Positions 24,480 to 36,115 of a DNA stretch of 64,000 bases are shown piece by piece; the first letter of the stretch is position 1, and every line of letters begins with the position of its first letter. A program made the position numbers and the translations under genes. Source of the stretch: Gigaspora rosea (Eukaryota; Glomeromycota; Glomeromycetes; Diversisporales; Gigasporaceae); NCBI GenBank assembly GCA_003550325.1, contig QKWP01000254.1, positions 256,981 through 320,980 on the forward strand, given 5' to 3'. The notes below the pieces were generated by a model. It ran no database searches. It was not told the DNA's origin and saw nothing but the letters and a program-made list of their open reading frames with translations.

Positions 24480-25560
24480 CTTTCCAACGATCCCTCGTAC
24501 CAAATTTTTTCACAAAAATTCGACCTATACAAACTTTGAAGTTAGTATATTTGTACATAACAAAAGCTTTATCTAGAAGCATCTTGGATAAAGAGTTTCA
24601 GATCGAATGTGAGACAACTGAAATAAAGCTAAAAAAGATCTCTCCTTTTGGGTTTGGCTCTCCGGATAGAAGTCTTCGTTACTATAGAAAACGTAGTAGG
24701 GCAACAACCCTGAAGTTTTTTGTCAAAAGCTATGGAGGCTTAGGCAGAAGTAGTCTTTTGATCAGATATATTATTTTTCAAAGCATAACTCTTACACTCT
24801 TTACAAGTTTGGTACTCTTTCTATTTCTCCTTGGGCTTTTCGAAATTTCACCAAAAAGTGGGAAATCCAGCTTATCTTCTCCAAAAGATTGACAATGTTT
24901 ATTTTGACAAATTGGGAAGGCGTCTGCCTAATCTGATTCAAGTCATAAGTGAGTTTTTGGTCTAAAGAAATAAACAATGAATAACACATGAAGTCTTTTG
25001 AAGGAAAATCTGATACGAAATTTCTTTCCAGAAGGTTCTATTGGGCGCAAGTTTCTCTACGGGTTTTTTTTACAGGGTTTTTATGATTTTACCTATTTTA
25101 TATATAATGCTTAGATAAATATAGAGTAGAGACTTATTCATTAGTGTATTATATAATTTTTACAATCTAGTACAGGTTTAATAGTACACTTTTCAGTTCT
25201 GTCATTGTTTTCTCTTTTGTTTTTTTTATCTTTGTCTTTCTTTATTTTTCTTTTTGTGTACTTTGGTTATTCGTTTAGGTTTGAAATGTTTTTCCCTCTT
25301 TTTATTTTCCCTTGTTACTTGTTTTATTTTCTTTTCGGATAAGATTATCCTATCTGGTTGCGTAGGTAGGAAGAATCTAAAAGAGCTAGTCTTTGACAGG
25401 GCTAACAAAGTCCCTAATTCAATAGATATTTATATCTATGGGAGTTAGTGCGACAGATCACATCTGGGCACGGTTTTCGCAGCCGGATGATATTGGACTT
25501 AAAATCTATGGGATTTATTATATGTATAACTTAGGTTATTATATGTAAACTAATTAATAA
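24480..25560 (+). other. Degenerate protein-like stretch, probably an old transposon
   Basis: Between 24536 and 24892 one frame reads as ordinary-looking protein ('FGFGSPDRSLRYYRKRSR') for about 60 codons and then becomes hydrophobic low complexity. The following 25200-25560 is T-rich with 'cgcagccgg' and 'ataaagtaccagcga' blocks. I recognise no family. A truncated, mutated retroelement tail is the best guess. Confidence 0.25.
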
Positions 25561-26134
25561 AGTACCAGCGAGACTGTTAAAGTTTAAAAAAAATAATAAT
25601 AATAATTTAAATTTTGATTGGTCAGTTTTCACATGATTTGCAATGTGACCAAATATGTTGTGATATTTGATTTATGTGATTAACCAATCACAAGAAAGTC
25701 CTTCTATATTAGCAGGTCTGCAAGAGCTCACAGGCCTATTAAAACCCAACCCAAAACCGGATATTTAATAAACCTGATATAAATCTGGCTCACTTTATAA
25801 ATGGGTTAAAATATTGGACTAGGATTGATTCAAACTCAGCCCAATCCGCAAATCTGTAGATTTAACTCAACCTATTCCAAACTTTAATATGTGTATAGCA
25901 TTTTACTTATTTGTACAAACTGATTTTGTAAATAAACTAAGTATATTAAATAAGGTTAGGCCTTAATATTAGAGACTATAAAGTTAGAATAATATTTACT
26001 ATATATAAAATTTTATTATGTTTAATTAGTTAGATTTAAACAAATAAATAAAAATTAAATAAAAATAAATAAACAAAACTCAAGATTCGAGTTTGTAATA
26101 GTTAAAAATAAATTATTTTATTGATAATTTGCTA

Positions 26135-26950
26135 CTCAATAGAAAAATGATCTTAGTATAAAATAATACAAATTACTATATAAATTCTATATATACAAAT
26201 GCAATGATCATCTAAAGAAAACGTTTTATTTTACTAAGTTAATAAGCAAAGCAATTAATTGAAAGTATAAAGCTTAACAAGATGAATCTAATAGTGGTTA
26301 AATTATCCAAATCAGTTCAGTGAATGCTAAAATATTTCAAAAAATGATTGGCTACCTATATAAAATTACTATATAAACAGATATAAACAATAGTTTGTTT
26401 ATATAAAAATTTTATATAGTCAGCCAATAGTTTTTTGAAGATATCTTAGCATTTATAGTTAGACCTCTATAAATGCAACCTCCATAAATGCAATATCTTC
26501 CTAAATGCATGTTTTTTTTCGTAAAATGTTATTAGTGCTAAATACATGTTCTATATTCTGTAAATGCATATATTACACTAACCTCCCTAAATGCATGTAG
26601 CCAATCAAATTTTAGTATCTAAAATAGGTTATACAGTTTTTAATAGAAGTTATACAAATTTAATGATCTAATTTTTAAAGTTGCAACTTAATTGGCTTTC
26701 TCTAAATGCAAACCTTTCTAAATGCATGTTATAAGCTTGTTCCTACAAGTTGTATTTATGGAGGTTTGATTGTACTAGACTAATTTGAATAATCTAACTA
26801 CTATTAGATTCGTCTCATTAAGCTCTACAACTTTCAATTAATCACCTTTGCTTATTAACTTAGTAAAATAAAATGTTTTTCTTGGATGATCACTGTATTC
26901 TGTATATATAGGATTTATATAGTGATCTACGTCATTTTATATAGTGCGGA
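26135..26950. repeat. Nested foldback elements
   Basis: Outer arms of about 190 bp (26140-26330 and 26765-26950) are inverted, diverged copies, sharing for example 'ttaataagcaaag' and 'ctttgcttattaa'. Inside lie two smaller foldbacks: about 26325-26455, with ends 'tgctaaaatatttcaaaa' and 'ttttttgaagatatcttagca', and about 26462-26770, with 'cctccataaatgca' and 'tgtatttatggagg' ends. Confidence 0.65.
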
Positions 26951-27399
26951 ACACCTAAAGGCAACCCTAAATTTGAATATTTTTATTTTGTAGCCAAACC
27001 TGTTTGTACAAAATAGTAGCTTTTTTTAAAAATACAATTATCTGTTATAAAGATAAATTTGGTTAAAAAAGGTGCATTTTTATATGATCAATAGAAAATA
27101 TGACAGATAACATAATCTGAAATTATCCAATCAAATTTTATTTTACATTTAATTGGCTAATAATTGATTATATGTTTTATTAAAATTTATTAAATTGATA
27201 CACACTATTAATAACTATATAGCAGAACATTTTTATAATTATGTCTTAACAATAAAAAATGAATGAATAAAACGAAAAGGTGGGACAAAATGAAAGACAA
27301 GATAAAACGAAGGCAGGACAAAATGAAAAGAAGAGATGAAACTAGACTATTTTGAAGATTATTTGAATTTAAAAAAAAATAATAAAAAAATAAAAAAAT

Positions 27400-28779
27400 G
27401 GTTTTAAAAAAATGGGCTATAGTTAAGAAAAAAATATTGCAAAGCTTTATAAATATAACAATATAAAAAAGAAATTGGCCAAAGAAAGATTGGAAATGGC
27501 AAATATATTAAAAGAGAAGTGTAATTTTGAACAGAATTCAAAGAAATACAGTAGCCAGAAGGAATAGTAGTCAGAAGGAATGTAGTAATCAAAAAAAATT
27601 TAGTAATCAAAAGTATGAAAATATAGATGAAGAAGAAAGAACATGAATACATTTAATTGCAGTACCTCTTATATAGAAAAAAAGATCTAAAATAAAGACA
27701 GTAAAGAAGTTTCCAAATCAATTTATTATTGCAATTTTGGTGCCTCAAGTATACTTACTAATGCAGCCAAAGGAACTTTTAAAATTACCAGTTTTTTGAG
27801 CTTTTAATATCGACATCACCAATATATTCAATATTATAGACTGTGTTCCTGCGATATTCAATTTTGAACTATAATGAAAATAAAAGCAATAATAATAATA
27901 GTGGTGAAGGTGATAATATTAGTAAGGAAGCACTTTTGAGCTTGGTGATATAACTGCACAGCTTCAGAATGAGCTTTTAAAAAATGAAAGAACATTCACT
28001 GCTTTAGAATATAATGAATGATAGGCTATTTATAAATATTTTATACAGCTATATGATGGTCATGGGAAAGTAAAAGCAAGTGAAGCCATAGCGAGCATAG
28101 TTTACATCAATCCAAACTATACAAATATAAAAGAGTTTGTTTTTTTAGCAATTTTTATTTGCACAATGAATTATTTCTACTATTTTATTGTGGCTAGCAT
28201 CAAAAATATAAACAGTTGGTTGATAATAATAATGTGGCACTAAAATGTATATAGTGAATACAAAAAGAATTAGTGGTAAATAGTGTTAGTTCATTTCAAT
28301 TTAGACAATTAGTCAATTTTGTTATTTTACCTGAGCATATAGAAGAGATAAAAAAGTCAATTAGTTTAAGAATAGTGAATATTTTAGATTGTCAGTTTAA
28401 AATATACTAAAAAGGTATATACTGTAAACTGCCATATAAAAAACCTAGGTCTGTTACATTTTCTCAATTTTAAATCTGATAGTAAACCTATATTGTAGAC
28501 CTGGGGATGATACATAGTGGGTCTACTATTATGGGAATCTTTTATATAGCAGTTTACAGTACTTTGATAAACACAAGTAAAGGGATATTGTTCAATATTA
28601 GAATAAATTTTTAGAAGAAATAAATATTTTAGAATGACAGATAGCAACTTATAAAAGAATAAATATAGAATGGGTTCTATCTGTAATTAAAGTAGGCAAG
28701 TGAGAGTTGATCCTTGTTACTTATGATAAGTGTATCTTTTATTCATATAATAGAAAAGAGGAATTTGGGTATATGATGA
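27400..28779 (+). pseudogene. Left part of an old DDE-type transposase relic
   Basis: Short readable segments separated by stops and frameshifts run up to the Ty3 5' LTR. The last one (28716-28779) contains 'VTYDKCIFYSYNRK', similar to the 'HDExxFY' segment around the first or second Asp of a DDE transposase family common in this fungal group. The reading resumes in the same style after the Ty3 element at 34883. The family match is from memory of motif style and is tentative. Confidence 0.4.
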
Positions 28780-29109
28780 TGTCACAAGCTAAGCCTCAAC
28801 CTGTGACACTGGTACCCGTGATGTGGTACCCGCGAGTCAAGGCTGTAACACAAACCTGTGACCGAAAGTAACTCGGGATCCAAAGTCGTTCCGACCCCGA
28901 GATCGTAGTAATTAGTCATGACGTTAGTAATTATATTATTACCATAGCGCATAAGAAATGTAGTCACCATAGCATAGGGTAGAGAATAGATTAGTAATAG
29001 TATATAAGAGAGACAAAATGTAAACTATTATACTTAGCTTAATCAATAAAACTTTCCAAGCTTCGCTTAGAATTAATAAAACCTGTGTTTAATTTGTCGC
29101 CTTGTTATA
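28780..29109 (+). repeat. 5' LTR (330 bp)
   Basis: It differs from the 3' LTR at about 15 of 330 positions, nearly all transitions, about half of them at CpG or former CpG sites. It contains a TATA-like 'tatataagag' near 29000 and an 'aataaaa' signal near 29044. Confidence 0.95.
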
Positions 29110-29209
29110 GTTTGATTAAGCTACTTTCTTGTCTCGGCCTTACCTTCTTGTACATCCTAAGAAATTAAATTTCTAATAAATACTTCTGAAAATAAATAAA
29201 CAAACAACA

Positions 29210-30670
29210 ATGGCGGAACTTAATGATATCTTAGCCGCCTTAAATCAAATTCAACAAGAAAATCAAGTATTGCGTCAAGAGAGTGCGGAACTCCGGGATG
29301 CATTAAACCAACTTCAAATGCAAGAAGCAATTCCTATTCGTGAAGTAGCCGCCCCTATTTAGCAAAGAGAACTGAAAATTAGCCTTCCGAATAAGTTTGA
29401 TGAAACCCGTACTAAATTCAGGGGTTTATCAATCAAGTCCGACTTATCATCCGGATGCAACCTAATCAGTACCCGGATAGCCAGACTCAAGTAGAACTTA
29501 TCGGAAGTCTGCTAATTGGCCCAGCCCTTGCATAGTTTGCACTACTTCTTGAAACTGAAAATAGGATACTTGGAGATTTTGATGCTTTTGTTAGAGAGTT
29601 CGAATCCACATTTGGAGAGACGGACAAAGCTAGAACAGCGGCAAACAAGATTCGGAAACTTACCCAAGGCAACAAACCAGCCTCTAGTTATGCCTCTGAG
29701 TTTTGTCAGGTTACTAGTGACCTTGATTGGGGAGAGACAGCACTAATGGATCAATTTAGAACTGGACTCAGAGANCTTAGCCGCCTTAAATCAAATTCAA
29801 CAAGAAAATCAAGTATTGCGTCAAGAGAGTGCGGAACTCCGGGATGCATTAAACCAACTTCAAATGCAAGAAGCAATTCCTATTCGTGAAGTAGCCGCCC
29901 CTATTTAGCAAAGAGAACTGAAAATTAGCCTTCCGAATAAGTTTGATGAAACCCGTACTAAATTCAGGGGTTTATCAATCAAGTCCGACTTATCATCCGG
30001 ATGCAACCTAATCAGTACCCGGATAGCCAGACTCAAGTAGAACTTATCGGAAGTCTGCTAACTGGCCCAGCCCTTGCATAGTTTGCACTACTTCTTGAAA
30101 CTGAAAATAGGAAATTAAGAGACGGACAAAGCTAGAACAGCGGCAAACAAGATTCGAAAACTTACCCAAGGCAACAAACCAGCCTCTAGTTATGCCTCTG
30201 AGTTTTGTCAGGTCGCTAGTGACCTTGATTGGGGAGAGACAGCACTAATGGATCAATTTAGAACTGGACTCAGAGATGATGTGAAAGATTTACTACTTAC
30301 CATGGATGACACCATTTCTCTTAATGATGCTATTACCAAAGCTGTCCAATGTGATAACTGACTTTTTGAACGATATTGAGAATGACAGCAGGGTAATTAT
30401 ACTAATACTAATTGGAATCAACCAACAACTTCCAGTAAGGACAGTTTAGGTCCAGAACCCATGCAACTTGATGTAGTAAGGGCACGCACCCTTTCCAATG
30501 AAGAAAAGAAAAGACGCAGAGTAAACAACCTTTGTTTGTATTGTGGTGAACCCGGTTACTTCGCTAAGACCTGCAAAAAAAAGAATAATAGCACTCCATG
30601 GTATCGGGTTAACATGGCTATTGTAACTCAAGACCAAGTTTCAGGAAAAGAGGAGCCCCAACTGCAGTAG
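29210..30670 (+). pseudogene. Ty3 gag (nucleocapsid) remnant
   Basis: The start ATG at 29210 opens a coiled-coil N-terminus that stops at a TAG (29360-29362). Capsid-like sequence continues in other frames. The second half (30461-30670) ends in a basic domain and a CCHC-type zinc knuckle, '[14 protein letters not shown]' (30533-30574), in which the usual His is Tyr (codon TAC at 30557). A single N at 29775 joins two overlapping versions of the first part; the second lacks about 50 bp, so the apparent length is inflated. Confidence 0.85.
29230..30275 (+). other. Duplicated gag segment around a single N (likely assembly join)
   Basis: Sequence 29230-29774 is repeated almost exactly at 29776-30275, starting directly after the N at 29775. 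The second copy lacks about 50 bp ('atacttggagattttgatgc...' region). The first copy stops at 'actcagaga', exactly where the second continues into 'tgatgtgaaag'. This is the pattern expected from two overlapping contigs that were not merged. Confidence 0.8.
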
Positions 30671-30681
30671 GGGAACTGCAG

Positions 30682-33600
30682 TTGGAGGCTAAAGAAATTC
30701 TTTACCCCTTACAACTAACCCCAATAAACACTTTCACCATACCTGTATCTTTAGGGCTTTCAACTAATTCGATAATACGTGTTAGTGCATTGATCGACTC
30801 GGGAGCATCAGCATGTTTTTTGGATTCCACGTATGCGCATGATCTTTGGTTACCTATTAGAAAGAAAAGTATGCCACTATCAGTCGAAGTGGTTGATGGA
30901 CGCGAAATTGCTTCTGGTGTAGTTACTCATGAAACGGGCCTATTAAAACTCTGTTACCTGAATCATTGTGAAAAAATCACATTCAACTTAATTCCATTAG
31001 TACATCACCCAATTATTCTAGGGCTATCGTGGCTAAGTAAACACAACCCAACGATTAATTGGCGGCAACGTACATTGACTTTTCCCATAATACTTGTACG
31101 CAACATCTTCACCAGCATGATGATGAGGCGCAAATCGGACACATGGAGCAAATTTGCCACATGACTCCTGTACCGGAGAGCTTGGATGCACGTGCCCCAA
31201 TGATATCTACAAAATATGAAGATTTTAATGATGTATTCAGTAAAAAGAAGGCCGGTAGCTTACCCGTACACAGGCCTTACGACTGTGCTATTGATTTACA
31301 CCCCGGGGAACATCCTCTGTGGGGGCCGATTTACAAATTATCCGAACTGGAATTACAGACCTTTAAGCAATATATTGAAGAAAACCTGGCCAAAGGCTAC
31401 ATACGATACTCGAAATCCCCTGCTAGTGCCCCGTCCTATTTGTTAAAAAGAAGGATGGTACACTGCGGCTATGTGTGAATTATAGTTGCTTAAATCGTAT
31501 TACTATAAAAAATAGATACCCACTTCTGCTCGTTTCCGAACTGTTACATCGTCTTGCCGAGGCCCATATATTCACTAAAATTGACTTGAGGAGTGCATAT
31601 AATTTAGTTAGAATTAGACCTGGTGACGAATGAAAAACTGCATTCCGTACATATTATGGGCACTTCGAGTATTTGGTGATACCATTTGGCCTTACCAATG
31701 CTCCTGCAGTTTTCCAACATTTGATGAACGATGTCCTTCGCGAATTCTTAGACAGCTTCGTTATCGTATACCTGGATGATATTTTGATCTACTCAGCAGA
31801 TTCTGATGAACACGTGGTGCATGTAAGAATGGTACTCGACCGACTTTGTCAATTTGGTCTATATGCTAAACTCGAAAAGTGTGAGTTCGACAAGACCAGT
31901 GTAGAATTTTTGGGCTATTTAATTACACCTGACGGTATACAAATGGATGCAAAGAAGGTTGAAACAATACTCACCTAGCCAGTCCCAAAAACTCTTCGGA
32001 AAGTTCAACAGTTTCTTGGATTTGCAAATTATTATAGACAATTCATCAGAAACTACTCACAAATCGTAACACCGTTAACAAATTTAACTTGCCGATCTAA
32101 TAATCCGTTCCAATGGACCGTGGCGGCTACTCTAGCTTTTAATGCATTAAAAACTGCTTTCATCACGGCCCCTTTCCTGGCTCACGCTGATCCGGCTAAA
32201 CAGTTTTTCTCGAAACTAATGCATCTGATTACGCGTTAGGTGCAATTCTTTCACAAAATCAGGAAGACAGCCTTCTCCACCTCGTCGCTTTCTTTTCATG
32301 GAAGTTTAGTCCTGCAGAAATAAATTATGACATTTATGAAAAAGAGCTTCTAGCCATAGTTACTGCCTTTAAACAATGGCGCCATTATCTTGAAGGTACT
32401 CAACATAAGACGATTGTTTACTGTGACCACAAAAATCTGCAACAATTCGCCACTTCTAAAATTCTCAATCGTCGACAAGCCCGTTGGTCATTAGTTTTAT
32501 CTAACTTCAACTTTGAGATATCCTTTCGACCTGGAAAAGATCAAGGAAAAGCAGATGCTTTGTTACGGAGATCCGATTATAAACCGAATTCAACAGCCCC
32601 ACGACCTATTACAATATTGGACCTGGTTAAATTAGTAATCAATGCAGTATCAACTGTATCTGATGCTAATGACCTACTAAGTCATATCTGTCTTCACTTG
32701 CAGTCAGACCCTCTTGCTCGTGAAGTGATTGAACAATTGGATAAGACCACCTTGCAGCCGAAGTATCAAAAATTCTCTTATGAAGATGGACTTATATACA
32801 AAAATGGACTCCTATACATACCTGTACTGACAGAAAAATTAGAGATATTACACGTATGACATGACTCGAAAATAGCCAGTCATTTTGGGGAAACTAAAAC
32901 TATTGAGTTAGTGTCCAGGGATTACTAGTGGCCTAAACTCCGGTCGTTCATACATGAGTATATCGGGACATGCGATATATGTAGCAGGTCAAAAACACCA
33001 AGACATCATCCTTATGGGCTTTTGTTACCTTTACCCAATGTTGTACATGGACATTGTCCCACCAATTTTACAGGAACACAGACAGTCCGGGACGGGACGT
33101 CCGGGACATGTCCGCAATAATGTCCCAACACGATATTGTTCGCAAACAATGTCCCACTAATTTTTAACTTTGTCCCTACTATGTCCAGAACATGCCTGCT
33201 GGGTAAAACCAATCAAATTGCGGAATTATACAAACCCTTGGTTTGCGTTTTGTAAAAAATGACAATAATTTATGATGGATACAACGAATTTTATTGGTTG
33301 GTGATTATGTATTGATTCGACGAATATCTGGGACAAAAAAAATTCTGGGCAGACATGTTCCGGACATCCCGTCCCAGACTGTCCACTGCTCGTGTCTGTG
33401 TCCCATGACAACACTGCCTTTACCAATCCCTTCTCGTCAATAGCAGTCCATAACCATGGACTTTATAGTTCACTTACCAATGTCTTCAGGATTCGACTCC
33501 GTCCTAGTAGTGGTGGATAGATTAACCAAAATGGCTCATTTTATAGCTTGCAGTACTAAAATATTCGCAGAACAAACAGCTCAACTAGTATTGAAAGAAG

Positions 33601-34547
33601 TAGTTCGATTGCACGGCATCCCTAAGGAAATTATAACTAACAGAGGACCCCAATTTACCTCTTATTTTTGAAAACACCTTTTTAATGCCCTAGGGACGAA
33701 AATTAACTTGTCTTCCGCTTTCTATCCTCAATCAGATGGCCAGAGCGAAAGGGTTAACCAGCTATTGGAACAATATTTAAGGTGCTCCATAAACTACCAC
33801 CAAGATGACTGGGTCTTGTTGTTACCTCTAGCCGAGTTTGCATACAACAACTCAGTGCATGCATCAACCAATACCTCACCATTTTCTGCCAACTATGGAT
33901 TTCATCCTCGATTTGATATACGAACACCAAAGCATTGTGAGGTACCGGCCATTGAAGATAAAGCAAATTACCTACAACAAATAAAACAGGCTCTTGTACA
34001 AGAATTAGAAAGAGCACAAAAACACTATAAAAACAATGCAGATAAATTGCGCAAAGAATCCCCTCACTATAAACCTGGTGATAAAGTATGGCTGTTACGA
34101 TATAATATTACCACCCAGCGTCCCTGTGATAAATTAGACTATAAGAAGTTGGGTCCTTATTGCATCAAGGAACAGATTAACCCGGTAGCTTTTCATTTAG
34201 ACCTACCTTCTTCGCTCAAGATCCACAATGTTTTCCATGTCTTCTTGTTAGATCCATACGTTGAAAACAAATTTCCCAGCAGACATGTTGAACCACCACC
34301 GCCTGTAATGATTGTAGACGAACCTGCGTTCGAAGTTGAAAAAATTCTGGATTCTAAAGTTTCAAGAGGAAAACATTTTTACTTGGTAGATTGGAAAGGC
34401 TATGACCCAAGTGAACGATCCTGGAAACCATGTAAAAATGTAGCTTACGCACAGGACGCTATTCATCTTTTCCATCTTCAATACCTACACAAGTCAAGTC
34501 AAGCGACAATAAAAGCAGACAAAAGAAGGGGCTTAAGGGGAAGATAA
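30682..34547 (+). pseudogene. Ty3 pol (PR-RT-RNaseH-IN-chromodomain), multiply broken
   Basis: Domains in order: aspartic protease with 'LIDSGAS' (about 30790); reverse transcriptase with '[11 protein letters not shown]' and catalytic 'YLDD' (31769-31780); RNase H with 'YEKELLAIV'; integrase zinc-binding region with 'CDIC'; integrase core with 'DFIVHLP' and 'SDGQSERVNQ'; and a C-terminal chromodomain (about 34327-34480, 'KHFYLVDWKGYDPSERSW'). Breaks include frameshifts near 31430 and 32200, stops at about 31633, 31976, 32857, 32926 and 33669, and the insertion at 33036. In the second integrase Asp motif the codon is AAC (about 33639), giving 'TNRGPQF' where 'DRGPQF' is usual. The stop abuts the 3' LTR. 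Confidence 0.92.
33036..33416. mobile_element. 381-bp hAT-like MITE inside Ty3 integrase, perfect 8-bp TSD
   Basis: Ends CAATGTTGTACATGG and (CC)CATGACAACACTG are inverted relatives. The flanks CCTTTACC (33028-33035 and 33417-33424) match perfectly. Subterminal 'gggacatgtcc' and 'agtccgggacggga' motifs repeat in both orientations. The terminal CAGTGTTGT is shared with the 2.7-kb element at 16918-19594. It inserted after the Ty3 element. Confidence 0.92.
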
Positions 34548-34877
34548 TGTCACAAGCTAAGCCTCAACCTGTGACACCGGTACCCGTGATAAAGTACCCA
34601 CGAGTCAAGGCCATAACACAAACCTGTGACCAAAAGTAACTCGGGATCCAAAGTCGTTCTGACCCCGAGATCATAGTAATTAGTCATGGCGTTAGTAATT
34701 ATATTATTACCATAGCGCATAAGAAATGTAGTCACCATAGCGTAGGGTAAAGAATAGATTAGTAATAGTATATAAGAGAGACAAAATGTAAACTATTATA
34801 CTTAGCTTAATCAATAAAACTTTTCAAGCTTCGCTTAGAATTAATAAAACCTGTGTTTAATTTGTCGCCTTGTTACA
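34548..34877 (+). repeat. 3' LTR (330 bp)
   Basis: Same length and ends as the 5' LTR. It is preceded by a purine-rich tract ('aaaagaaggggc', 'aaggggaagataa') that would serve as the polypurine primer. Confidence 0.95.
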
Positions 34878-34882
34878 GATGA

Positions 34883-35052
34883 ATGATACCATTATATATA
34901 AAAGAAATGGAAAGTCAATTATAGTAAGTGAATTTGTTTTAAAGGTGTGCAGTAAATTACAACTAAGTGAAGAAGAAAAGGAAAATTATTATAATATTCT
35001 TGTAGAAGCATGCTATTATTTTATGCCCAGTAAAAATAATAAAAATTACTAG
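34883..35052 (+). pseudogene. Right part of the DDE-type transposase relic interrupted by Ty3
   Basis: The frame stays open for about 56 codons ('IIYKRNGKSIIVSEF', then a Glu/Lys-rich segment) and continues the style of the segment left of the Ty3 5' LTR. It ends at a TAG at 35050. Further relics follow, without a clear frame, to about 35600. Confidence 0.4.
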
Positions 35053-35645
35053 ATAATTGAATATTTATTAAAACAATCAAGAAATAGTCAAAGTTCTCTA
35101 GTACAATAGCAGTCTTCACTTTTTATAACAGTACAAATTATGTAGTATTTGCAAATGATGTTCTTATACAATAGCACAAAGAATAAACAAAGATCCTGAA
35201 GAAAAGCAAAGTATAATATAGCCAACAACTCTTTACTGATGCTAATAGTTGACAGAGAGAGCAGACAAAAGTATTTGAAGAGAATTACTTTGATTCCGAT
35301 TTGAAAGGAAAGCCAAAAAAAATAAAGAAGATGTTAGAAGAAAGAGAACTTTTTAAAGAGGTATTAAATTTGGATTGTTTAATGTGTAAAAAAAGAATAA
35401 TCTAGGTAGAACAAATTGTTGCTTAAGGAAAATTATAACCTCTCAACCAGATTTTGTTGCTCAAAAGTCCGCTATTGTAAAATTAATTGAAGATGCTAGC
35501 TATATCTGCATTTTTTATTCAAAGTTTCACTATGAACTTAATTTTATTAAAATGTATTGAGGTGGCTAAGTGAAATTACTGTGATTACATATAGACCAGC
35601 TTACAAGAAACTGTTTTATAAGCACTTGATTTAGTAAATATTATT

Positions 35646-35800
35646 AGGGGAGTAACAAAAATCAGGTGATTTTTTAGGGGGGAGGGGGGTAAAAAAAGTT
35701 AAAATTATATATAAGAACCTGACTATTTATATATTAAGGAAGAGGGAGGGGGGTAGGCCTCTGATAAAAAATAATCAGGTGATTAATAACACTGCCCTTA
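35646..35800. mobile_element. 155-bp MITE, copy 1 (second copy at 42758)
   Basis: Shares 'aaaaatcaggtgatttttta', a G-run, 'tataagaacctgactat' and 'aataatcaggtgattaataa' with 42758-42902. The ends are loosely inverted (TAGGGGAGTAAC and AACACTGCCCTTA). No matching target duplication found. Confidence 0.65.
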
Positions 35801-35949
35801 CAATAAAACAATTTGCTCACAAATTATAGAGATATATAAAGTTGTATAGTAAAAGATTGACAGAAAAGTTGGCAGAATATATATAAAATATTTAAATCAT
35901 ACAGAAGAGTTCCTCAAAACAAATTGGCTTCATTTATTCAAAAAAATAA

Positions 35950-36102
35950 AGAAGTAGTTACTGTTTAATAAATAAATAAAAATTTAATGGCGATTAAATA
36001 AATAAATAAAATTTAAATGCAATTAAATAAATGAAGTAAATTTAATGTATGATTAAAAAAAAAATCAAATAAATAAATAAATAAATTGATATATAATTAA
36101 AT
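35950..36102. repeat. AT microsatellite-like tract (aaat/aata)n
   Basis: Repeated 'aataaataaa' and 'tttaatg' blocks directly before the retroposon insertion site. Confidence 0.6.
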
Positions 36103-36115
36103 ATCGCAAATCATA

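Larger units (their letters stand above)
28780..34877 (+). mobile_element. Ty3/gypsy chromovirus, complete but inactive, with a 5-bp TSD
   Basis: Structure: 330-bp LTR, gag, protease, reverse transcriptase, RNase H, integrase, chromodomain, purine-rich tract, 330-bp LTR. The LTRs begin TGTCACAAGC and end CTTGTTA(T/C)A. The target duplication GATGA is perfect (28775-28779 and 34878-34882). The gag-pol order and C-terminal chromodomain place it among chromoviruses. It carries stops, frameshifts and active-site changes, a 381-bp hAT-like insertion in integrase (33036-33416), and an apparent assembly duplication in gag (29230-30275). It sits inside an older DDE transposase relic. Confidence 0.95.

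Noticed and set aside
33012..33426. Minus-strand ORFs within the integrase region
   Set aside because: They are readings of the 381-bp hAT-like insertion.
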